A DNA stretch of 22,588 bases. Origin: Bianquea renquensis. Its GTDB lineage: Bacteria; Bacillota; Clostridia; Lachnospirales; Bianqueaceae. A model generated the notes under the pieces. The model saw nothing but the letters and a program-made list of their open reading frames with translations. It did no database searches and had not been told where the DNA came from. The position numbers and the translations under genes are program-made. Positions 14,762 through 20,694 of this stretch are shown piece after piece. Position 1 is the first letter of the stretch. Every line of letters starts with the position of its first letter. Where the stretch lies: positions 1 to 22,588 of the forward strand of contig NZ_JACRSQ010000042.1 in the NCBI RefSeq assembly GCF_014384895.1, read 5' to 3'.

Positions 14762-15307
14762 ATGGATACAAAATATGCGGTGCTTGTGGTCGACATGCTG
14801 AATGACTTTGTGACTGGGGCTCTTAAATGTGATCGAGGACTTGCCATTGTCCCCAAAACAGCCGAGTTATTGAGAGGGTGCAGAGAAAAGGGCATTCCGG
14901 TAATTTTTTGTAATGATGCCCATATTCAAAATATCGATCATGAGCTCAAGCTATGGGGGGACCATGCGATTGCCGGGACGCCTGGTGCAGAAGTGATTCC
15001 GGAATTGGCACTTTGCAGTGCGGACTATGTTGTCCCGAAAAGACGCTACAGCGGCTTCTTTCATACGGACCTTGACCTTCTTCTGAAGGAACTTGGCGTG
15101 AATACGGTGATTATGACGGGGCTGCACACGCATATGTGTGTGCGTCACACCTCAGCCGACGCATACCAGCTGGGGTATGATATTGTTGTGGCAAAGGATG
15201 CGACAGACTCCTTTACTGAAGAGGATTATCAGTACGGCCTTAAATACTTAAAAGAGGTGTATGGCGCTGAGATTACCGATGTGGATAGCTTGCTTGAGAG
15301 TCTATAA
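14762..15307 (+). CDS. Isochorismatase-fold cysteine hydrolase (nicotinamidase-like)
   Basis: 181 aa with the catalytic triad of the superfamily: D11 in VVDMLNDF, K93 in VPKRRYSGFF and C126 in GLHTHMCVRHT. D52, H54 and H60 (NDAHIQNIDH) match the metal-binding set of nicotinamidases, and GTPGAEV (72-78) is the usual following loop. Members hydrolyse amide bonds, such as nicotinamide to nicotinate in NAD salvage, but the exact substrate cannot be assigned. AGGGAGG precedes the ATG by 8 nt; the frame upstream to 14708 overlaps the promoter and is rejected. It converges on the FAD oxidoreductase gene 63 nt away, with no clear terminator between. Confidence 0.87.
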   Translation: MDTKYAVLVVDMLNDFVTGALKCDRGLAIVPKTAELLRGCREKGIPVIFCNDAHIQNIDHELKLWGDHAIAGTPGAEVIPELALCSADYVVPKRRYSGFFHTDLDLLLKELGVNTVIMTGLHTHMCVRHTSADAYQLGYDIVVAKDATDSFTEEDYQYGLKYLKEVYGAEITDVDSLLESL

Positions 15308-15370
15308 GGGTTTCGAGGGCGATGGCCGGTCAGAGAAGGGGACATGGATTCCAGAGTTCTACATGGAGAC

Positions 15371-16627
15371 CTAGACCGCGTGTGACGGTCTGGGGTATCC
15401 CTGTTGAAGGAGCAGCTCTTGCAGCTGTCCCACCGGCAGTGCACAGGGGGACCAGCGATTCTGTGTACAGAGAGCGGCAGCTGCACCGGCTGCCTGTCCC
15501 ATGGCCATACAGATGGGCATAAGGCGATAGCTGGCATGAGCCATATGGGTTCCGCTGATGCAACGCCCACATAAAAGCAGATTCTGCACATCCTTCGGCA
15601 AAAGGCAGCGGTAAGGGATGGTATAGGGTTTTCCGTTATATGGAAGATTGTTGGCATCCGGCCCACTCCCCACTAAGCTATGGTTGCCGAAGCCGGCGAC
15701 AGCGTCGGCGACAACCCAGTCTTCAAAGATGGTGTTGGATGCGATGTCGTGTTCCGTCAGCCGGTATCGCCCCTCAAAATGCCGGGTTTCTCGTACCCCG
15801 GCATAGACGGCGGTTTGCAGGAGAAAACAGTTTTCGTATCCGGGGACATGGCGTTGAAGGAAAGACAAAATCCCCTCGATCTGGCGGCGAGTCAGGATTT
15901 CCGCCTCTGTCATCTCCCAGGCGTTGGTGCCATCTGTCTGAATGCAGTTGGTCATATTGACCCAAGCCGTGCCCGGGTGATACCCTTCAATCAAGATCAC
16001 ATGGCCTGCGGGGGCGGGAATGCGGCCCTCTGCCACCTCCTTCTCCATGAGAGCTTCCAAATCAGGGTGAGTGCCAAAAGTGGGATACACGGCTTTCGTC
16101 TCATCCACCCCGCCCACGGAGAATTCCAGGGATACGGGCTGCATCCGTCCATCGGACTCCCGCCCCAGCTGGAACGGGACCTCCGCGCGATACGCTAAAT
16201 CGCCGTCTCCGGTGGCATCGATATACACATCAGCTGTCAGCGGGATGGGGGATGTCTTCCCTAAAACTGTGATGGACGAAATGCCATGGGCATCCACAGT
16301 ACAGTCAAGCAGCGGGCTGTGCAGCAAAAGGCTGGCGCCGCTGTCAGTCAATAACCTCTGATACAGCAGCTTCAGCAGTTCAGGATCATAGACATGGCGG
16401 CTACCGCGCCGGATCGTGGTTTTTTCGCGGATTTCTGTGTAGAGGCCGGAGGTGGCGTGGCCACACCAAACGTTTAATAGCCCGGCTGTGCTCATGCCAC
16501 CCAGGAACCCATCTTTCTCAACCAACAGCGTATTCGCCCCGTTTCTGGCGGCTGAAATCGCAGCCGCCACCCCGGAAGGGCCGGCGCCTACAACTAACAC
16601 ATCATAGTGACAGCTTTGTGCATTCAT
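15371..16627 (-). CDS. FAD-dependent oxidoreductase (FAD_oxidored family)
   Basis: 418 aa. It starts with a Rossmann FAD motif, VVGAGPSGVAAA (12-23), acidic E37 ending strand two, and FLGGMST, then carries DATGDGDLA and a C-terminal LLLCGRCISGTHMAHASYR. This is the FAD_oxidored type (PF12831 by recall), common in gut Clostridia and Bacteroidetes next to glycan genes but mostly of unknown substrate. No signal peptide or membrane segment is seen. Of three in-frame ATGs (16645, 16633, 16627) the last is chosen because AAAGGGG lies 7 nt upstream. It lies downstream of the AraC-type gene on the same strand (93-nt gap), so co-transcription is possible. A functional link to the glycosidases is inference. 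Confidence 0.8.
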   Translation of the reverse strand: MNAQSCHYDVLVVGAGPSGVAAAISAARNGANTLLVEKDGFLGGMSTAGLLNVWCGHATSGLYTEIREKTTIRRGSRHVYDPELLKLLYQRLLTDSGASLLLHSPLLDCTVDAHGISSITVLGKTSPIPLTADVYIDATGDGDLAYRAEVPFQLGRESDGRMQPVSLEFSVGGVDETKAVYPTFGTHPDLEALMEKEVAEGRIPAPAGHVILIEGYHPGTAWVNMTNCIQTDGTNAWEMTEAEILTRRQIEGILSFLQRHVPGYENCFLLQTAVYAGVRETRHFEGRYRLTEHDIASNTIFEDWVVADAVAGFGNHSLVGSGPDANNLPYNGKPYTIPYRCLLPKDVQNLLLCGRCISGTHMAHASYRLMPICMAMGQAAGAAAALCTQNRWSPCALPVGQLQELLLQQGYPRPSHAV

Positions 16628-16675
16628 CGACATACCCCTTTCCATTTCTGCATATTGTACGCCAACCTTGCGTCT

Positions 16676-16716
16676 ATTTCATGTCTCCCTGCGTCTCTGC
16701 AACTTGTGGAGAGCAG
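16676..16716 (-). repeat. Imperfect hairpin between the AraC-type and FAD oxidoreductase genes
   Basis: CTCCTGCTCTC and GAGACGCAGGGAG (minus-strand sense) form a GC-rich imperfect stem with single-base bulges. There is no T run, so it is probably not a full terminator; it may be a processing or stabilising hairpin between two co-transcribed genes. Confidence 0.35.
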
Positions 16717-16720
16717 GAGT

Positions 16721-17515
16721 CTAGGAGCCCATCGGCCGGCTTACCTTTCGATATTGTTTGGGAGAGTAGGTTACATATTTTTTAAAATAATTGGAGAGAT
16801 AGTAGGGATCGCAAAATTGATATTGGGCGGCGATTTCCTTAATGGATTTGTCGGTGACCAAAAGCTCCTGCTTGATTCGGTCAAGAAGAAGCCTTTCAAT
16901 ATATTGTTTTAAGCTGCAAGAGAAGACCCGTTTGAAACGGCGGGATAGAACGGTGGGATTATAGTTATGAATCCTGGCAATTTCCGCCACAGTCAGTTTG
17001 GCCGACAGATTCTTTTCGATGGTGAGGAGAAGATCCTGAAATTGCAGCATTTCCCGGTCTGGCACCATATGGCCTTCGTCCAAAAACAGAGAGATGGCTG
17101 TTGTCACGCTGCCTTTCAGATAGAGCATGGATTTGAGGCTGGACGAATCGTTGGCGGATAGGATGGCTTCGATCTCGGGAAGACCGAGCTCAATCTGTCG
17201 CGGCGTATCCAAGGGGGAGAATACGTCATAGCCAGGTAAAATTTCCACATTCACATCCACATAGAGCTTGTCGATGAACCGATCACACCAGCAGCTAAAC
17301 ATGGTGTTAGCCGGGATCAGGTAAGCGTAGCCGGGGAGAAGATCCCACTGCGTGTCTCCTACGCGGATATGGCCGTCTCCACCCCGGATGAAGTAGATGG
17401 AATTGTATGGGTAATAATTGACGGGATGGTTCCAGCGGGCGTTATCCTGGTAGAGAATCGATCGCAAAATTTTAATGGATATCAAGTCAGAAGTCATTTT
17501 TACACATCTTTTCAT
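16721..17515 (-). CDS. AraC-family transcriptional regulator
   Basis: About 264 aa. The N-terminal half (to about 140) is a cupin-like sensor (NSIYFIRGGDGHIRVGD, LLPGYAYLIPANT), typical of sugar-responsive AraC regulators. The C-terminal 100 residues hold two helix-turn-helix units: LTVAEIARIHNYNPTVLSRR, then IKEIAAQYQFCDPYYLSNYF with KYVTYSPKQYR. It is divergent from the GHL6-like gene, with only 83 nt between the start codons, so it probably activates that gene and may regulate itself. No good Shine-Dalgarno marks the start; ATG at 17515 or 17497, or a TTG at 17518, are all possible. Confidence 0.88.
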   Translation of the reverse strand: MKRCVKMTSDLISIKILRSILYQDNARWNHPVNYYPYNSIYFIRGGDGHIRVGDTQWDLLPGYAYLIPANTMFSCWCDRFIDKLYVDVNVEILPGYDVFSPLDTPRQIELGLPEIEAILSANDSSSLKSMLYLKGSVTTAISLFLDEGHMVPDREMLQFQDLLLTIEKNLSAKLTVAEIARIHNYNPTVLSRRFKRVFSCSLKQYIERLLLDRIKQELLVTDKSIKEIAAQYQFCDPYYLSNYFKKYVTYSPKQYRKVSRPMGS

Positions 17516-17538
17516 CAAATATTCATATGGATGTTTTT

Positions 17539-17567
17539 ATTCTACCATACTATAATGGGATAAGCAA
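17539..17567 (-). promoter_or_regulatory. Possible promoter of the AraC-type gene
   Basis: Minus-strand TTGCTT (17562-17567), 17 nt, TAGAAT (17539-17544). It overlaps the plus-strand -10 of the divergent gene, so the two promoters could compete. Confidence 0.4.
17551..17556 (+). promoter_or_regulatory. -10 box of the GHL6-like gene, weak -35
   Basis: A perfect TATAAT (17551-17556). At 17 nt upstream only TGGATG is found, a poor -35. A good -10 with a poor -35 is the usual form of an activator-dependent promoter, in keeping with the divergent AraC-type regulator. Confidence 0.5.
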
Positions 17568-17598
17568 TCTCAATATGAAAAGGAAAGAAGGTATGATC

Positions 17599-19566
17599 AT
17601 GATTCAGTTATCTTCCCGTCAAATCCATCTGGATTTTCACACATCTGAGAATATTTCCGGCATTGGAGCCGATTTCGATCCTCAGGCTTTTGCGAAAACA
17701 GCGAAGGACGCTTCGATCAGTTCTATGACAGTTTTTGCCAGAGGGCATCACGGATGGCTGTACTATCCCTCCGAGAAGTTTCCGGAGCTGATGCACCCGC
17801 ATTTGGCCAATCGGAACTTATTGTTGGAACAGGTGCGAGCGCTTCACTCCGTTGGCATCAAAGCGCCAGTTTACATAACAGTCCAGTGGGATTACCACAG
17901 CGCCACCACGAGGCCGGAATGGCTGATCCGCAAGCAGGATGGCTCCCACGAGGGCGGTCCATTTACAGAGCCAGGTTTTTATCAGTCCCTCTGCGTCAAT
18001 ACCGGATACTATGATTTTTTGGCGGACCAGACTGCTGAGATCGTGGAAATGCTGGGAGATGAGCTGGACGGTGTATTCTTTGACATCGTGGGCATCCGGC
18101 CGTGCTGGTGCGCCGCCTGCCGGGCAGAGATGAAGGAGCGGGGGGTTGACGCCTCCGACGAGATGGCCGTCAGGGCCTTCGCCAAAATGGTCATCGACCG
18201 TTTTAAGCATCGAATGACACAGTTGGTCCGCAGCTACAGTAAGACGTGCACTATTTTTTATAATGCGGGCCACGTAGGCCCCTGTACTAAGGAGAGCGAA
18301 TCCGCCTACTCCCATTTTGAGCTGGAGAGCCTGCCCTCCGGTGGCTGGGGATACCTTCATTTCCCGGTCACGGCGCGGTACGCCAGAACTTTGGGGAAAG
18401 ATTGCATGGGAATGACCGGTAAGTTCCACACGGCGTGGGGAGATTTCCATTCGCTGAAGAATCAGGCGGCTTTGGAATTTGAGTGTTTCCGCATGTTAAG
18501 CTATGGCTTTGCCTGTTCCATTGGCGATCAGCTGGAGCCCAGGGGTGTGTTGAACCCGGCGGCGTATCGCCTGATTGGCCGTGTCTATGGCCCTATGGCA
18601 GAGCGGGAAGCGTGGGCGAGACCTTCCAAAGCATTGGTGGAGGCCGCGCTGATAACGCCGGAAGACCCCCTGTTTGAGAATCAGATCCCGGACAGCGTCA
18701 TGGGGGCGTCTCAGCTCTTGGAGGAGCTGGGGTTGCAGTTTGATATTCTGGATATGGATGGCGATCTGAGCGGTTATCCTCTCATCATTTTGCCAGATGG
18801 CCTGTGCGCAACAAAGGAATTTCAGCAAAAGCTGGACGCCTATGTGGGCGGTGGCGGAAAGGTTCTGGCCTGCGGCGACGGCGGCCTTGCGGAGAATGGA
18901 CAATATCCGGAGAGCTTTGGAGTCAACCATCTGGGGAAAACCATACTGTATCCAGATTTTGTTGTCCCGGAGGGGGCCCTGGCCGAGGGCTTGGAAGAGG
19001 GCAGTGAGTATGTCATCTACCAGCAGGGGGAGAGCATCCAGCCGGCGGGCGCCGATGTCATAATGGGCGCGCGGGCTCCATACTTCAAAAGAGAACACGA
19101 TATGTTCTGCTCCCACCGCTATACACCGTCGGCCAAAGGGGAGATGTATCCAGTGGCCACAAGGAATGGCAATGTGATTCTCTTTGCCCATCCTCTCTTT
19201 GCACAGTACCGTGAGAACGCGCCATTCTGGTGTAAGAAGCTGATTCAGAATGCGATCGGCCTGTTATTGGCCGAGCAGCTGGTGAGCCATGACGGGCCGT
19301 CCACTATGACGGTAAGCCTGCTGCATCAGGAGGAGAAGCAGCGGGTCTGTGCCCATATTCTCTCCTATATCCCGGTTCGCAAATCCGCCACCATCGATAT
19401 CATCGAAGAGAGGACCAAGCTGCGGAATATTACCCTCCGACTGAACTTGCCGCAGGAGATCAAAGCCGCCAGACTGGTGCCGGAGAATGTGGAGCTGACC
19501 GTTGAGGATGGCTGTGTTACCATACCAGAAATCGACGGCTATGCCATTGTAGAGCTGACATATTGA
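17599..19566 (+). CDS. Putative glycoside hydrolase, GHL6 / GH151-like, with beta-galactosidase trimerisation-type domain
   Basis: About 655 aa. The N-terminus (IHLDFHTSENI, then SSMTVFARGHHGWLYYPS) and LDGVFFDIVGI (about 155-165) resemble the hypothetical glycosyl hydrolase 6 barrel. From about 365 to 545 a Rossmann-like segment (LIILPDGLCATKEFQQKLDAYVGGGGKV) resembles the trimerisation domain of GH42 beta-galactosidases, followed by a small C-terminal beta domain. This architecture is found in GH151 alpha-L-fucosidases, so fucosidase activity is possible but unproven. No signal peptide is seen. The start is uncertain: ATG 17599 has AAGG 7 nt upstream, ATG 17593 is an alternative, and the longer frame to 17527 crosses the promoter. 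Its terminator is at 19585. Confidence 0.75.
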   Translation: MIQLSSRQIHLDFHTSENISGIGADFDPQAFAKTAKDASISSMTVFARGHHGWLYYPSEKFPELMHPHLANRNLLLEQVRALHSVGIKAPVYITVQWDYHSATTRPEWLIRKQDGSHEGGPFTEPGFYQSLCVNTGYYDFLADQTAEIVEMLGDELDGVFFDIVGIRPCWCAACRAEMKERGVDASDEMAVRAFAKMVIDRFKHRMTQLVRSYSKTCTIFYNAGHVGPCTKESESAYSHFELESLPSGGWGYLHFPVTARYARTLGKDCMGMTGKFHTAWGDFHSLKNQAALEFECFRMLSYGFACSIGDQLEPRGVLNPAAYRLIGRVYGPMAEREAWARPSKALVEAALITPEDPLFENQIPDSVMGASQLLEELGLQFDILDMDGDLSGYPLIILPDGLCATKEFQQKLDAYVGGGGKVLACGDGGLAENGQYPESFGVNHLGKTILYPDFVVPEGALAEGLEEGSEYVIYQQGESIQPAGADVIMGARAPYFKREHDMFCSHRYTPSAKGEMYPVATRNGNVILFAHPLFAQYRENAPFWCKKLIQNAIGLLLAEQLVSHDGPSTMTVSLLHQEEKQRVCAHILSYIPVRKSATIDIIEERTKLRNITLRLNLPQEIKAARLVPENVELTVEDGCVTIPEIDGYAIVELTY

Positions 19567-19584
19567 GAAAACCATCAGGGAAAA

Positions 19585-19630
19585 AAGAAGGCAAACCCAC
19601 CGTTACAAGCGGATTTGCCTTCTTTTTCTT
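19585..19630. terminator. Bidirectional terminator between the GHL6-like and S1-domain genes
   Basis: AAGAAGGCAAA (19585-19595) pairs perfectly over 11 bp with TTTGCCTTCTT (19614-19624), with a small CCG/CGG inner stem. The plus strand continues TTTTCTTTA and the minus strand has a run of T, so it can serve both converging genes. Confidence 0.88.
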
Positions 19631-19634
19631 TACT

Positions 19635-19686
19635 TATAGAAAAGTCCGCCTGGAGGCGGACCTAATTACAGGAAGCGAAGGTTCTA
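19635..19686 (+). repeat. Post-terminator repeat, copy R4
   Basis: TATAGAAAAGTCCGCC, TGGAGGCGGACC, TAATTACAGGAAGCGAAGG, TTCTA. It begins 11 nt after the terminator stem and ends 2 nt from the S1-gene stop codon. In this copy the repeat lies between two converging genes, oriented like the plus-strand gene. Confidence 0.83.
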
Positions 19687-19688
19687 GA

Positions 19689-20126
19689 TCATTCGTCCAG
19701 TTTCAGAGCTTCTCTCAGCTTCTCGCCCAGCACATTGTAGCCTTCCTCCGTATTCTCGATCTTGGGGGAGGCGACACCGCGTCTTCTTCCGCCGCCAGCG
19801 TTGCGCTTCGGCGCGCGGGGGGCGTTTCCATTGTTATTCTCCCTGGACTCACCTTTGGATTCTCTCTTGCCTCTGCCTTCCGGATCCGGCATCAGAGCGC
19901 GGATGGAGAGGGAGATCTTATTCTTCTCCGTGTCCACTTTGATGACTTTGACCTCGACCTCCTGGCCTACAGTCAGAAAATCATTGATGTCCTTTACATA
20001 CGTGTTGGAGACCTCAGAAATATGAATTAATCCCTGTGTATCCTCGCCCTCCAGGGCGACGAAGGCACCAAAAGACTGAATTCCTGTTACTTTTCCTTTT
20101 AAAACGGAATTGACTTCAACGCTCAT
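19689..20126 (-). CDS. S1 RNA-binding domain protein (YugI/GSP13-like)
   Basis: 145 aa. Residues 5 to about 78 form one S1 OB-fold: VLKGKVTGIQSFGAFVALEG, GLIHISEVSNTYVKDINDFLTVGQEVEVKVIKVD, KISLSIRA. A flexible basic linker (RGKRESKGESRENNNG, PKRNAGGGRRRG) and a short acidic tail follow. It resembles the single-S1 proteins YugI (general stress protein 13) and YabR of Bacillus, linked to ribosomes and translation regulation in stress. The ATG at 20126 has GAGGAG 7 nt upstream; the extension to 20144 lacks one. The transcript has a leader of about 175 nt with a terminator-like hairpin. Confidence 0.85.
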   Translation of the reverse strand: MSVEVNSVLKGKVTGIQSFGAFVALEGEDTQGLIHISEVSNTYVKDINDFLTVGQEVEVKVIKVDTEKNKISLSIRALMPDPEGRGKRESKGESRENNNGNAPRAPKRNAGGGRRRGVASPKIENTEEGYNVLGEKLREALKLDE

Positions 20127-20171
20127 AATAACACTCCTCATCATCTCATAAAAATTAACGTTCTTGTCTGT

Positions 20172-20207
20172 AAAAAACTACGGTTCAGATACCGGAAACA
20201 TAGTTTT
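20172..20207 (-). promoter_or_regulatory. Terminator-like hairpin in the S1-gene leader (candidate attenuator)
   Basis: In minus-strand sense AAAACTA (20201-20207) pairs with TAGTTTT (20174-20180), and inside it CGGT/ACCG form a 4-bp apical stem with a 6-nt one-sided bulge. A run of T (20172-20177) follows. It lies 45 nt upstream of the S1-gene start and downstream of its promoter, so it could cut transcription short. Confidence 0.5.
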
Positions 20208-20307
20208 ACGCAAATGCGAACTCGAGGCTGCCTGCGCAATCCAGGAAAACTCTTGAGGTAAAATATACCAAAATCCGCATAGTTGTCTGTCTCATGACCG
20301 TCTCTTT

Positions 20308-20337
20308 ATTATAACAGCCTCTCCCTAATTTTGACAA
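20308..20337 (-). promoter_or_regulatory. Promoter of the S1-domain gene
   Basis: Minus-strand TTGTCA (20332-20337), 18-nt spacer, perfect TATAAT (20308-20313). The start would be near 20301, leaving a leader of about 175 nt. Confidence 0.7.
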
Positions 20338-20416
20338 GAGATTATCTAAGGAAAAGTAGCAAAATATTTAACAAAATTACGAGGATATTTTGGATAAAAC
20401 AGCAAAAAGGGATGCG

Positions 20417-20465
20417 CCGCGGGCTGAATGAATATTGCTTCCCACGGAAAGTGGGAATGCCGCGG
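20417..20465. repeat. Nested palindrome between divergent S1 and MATE promoters
   Basis: CCGCGG occurs at 20417-20422 and 20460-20465. Between them TTCCCAC (20439-20445) and GTGGGAA (20451-20457) form a perfect 7-bp hairpin with a GGAAA loop. The GC-rich structure sits in AT-rich surroundings, 25 nt before the MATE -35, and could be a regulator site or a tiny inserted element. Confidence 0.4.
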
Positions 20466-20490
20466 AATCCCCCGAGGGAAAAAGTGCATC

Positions 20491-20519
20491 TTGACTTTTG
20501 GCTAAAAAAAGAGTATACT
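20491..20519 (+). promoter_or_regulatory. Promoter of the MATE gene
   Basis: TTGACT (20491-20496), 17 nt, TATACT (20514-20519). The start near A20526 would place the first leader hairpin at the extreme 5' end of the RNA. Confidence 0.78.
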
Positions 20520-20527
20520 ATTTATAC

Positions 20528-20583
20528 AGCGTGTGGCGTAACTGCGTAAAACCAGTTGTTTGTCACAGGCTGTTTTTATTTTA
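20528..20583 (+). terminator. First leader terminator of the MATE transcript (unit 1)
   Basis: AGCGTGTG (20528-20535) pairs with CACAGGCT (20564-20571) apart from one G-G mismatch. Inside, AACTG (20540-20544) pairs with CAGTT (20553-20557). GTTTTTATTTTA follows. Stopping here would release an RNA of about 55 nt. The unit is similar in sequence to unit 2 at 20621. Confidence 0.5.
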
Positions 20584-20620
20584 GGCGTCATGTTTAGCTC
20601 ATCTGTGACCGCCAAAGGGG

Positions 20621-20670
20621 GCGTGTAGCGTAAAGCGTAAATCCAGCTTCGTTACACGTTTTTTTATTTT
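20621..20670 (+). terminator. Second leader terminator of the MATE transcript (unit 2)
   Basis: CGTGTAGCG (20622-20630) pairs with CGTTACACG (20650-20658, one G-U). After a 2-nt bulge AAGC (20633-20636) pairs with GCTT (20646-20649). Seven T, A and four T follow. This strong terminator ends only 10 nt before the MATE ribosome-binding site, so expression requires read-through or antitermination. Confidence 0.8.
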
Positions 20671-20694
20671 TATAAGCCAGAGGAGGAACTTAAG

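Noticed and set aside
15640..16198. Plus-strand frames opposite the FAD oxidoreductase
   Set aside because: They are antisense shadows of a gene with clear FAD motifs.
20331..20549. 72-codon frame between the S1 and MATE genes
   Set aside because: It crosses the MATE promoter and palindrome, lacks a ribosome-binding site and has an unstructured, non-family sequence.
20526..20694. Known guanidine, PRPP or manganese riboswitch in the MATE leader
   Set aside because: I could not find the conserved words of those classes, for example the ACGR loops of mini-ykkC; only the tandem terminator units are supported.
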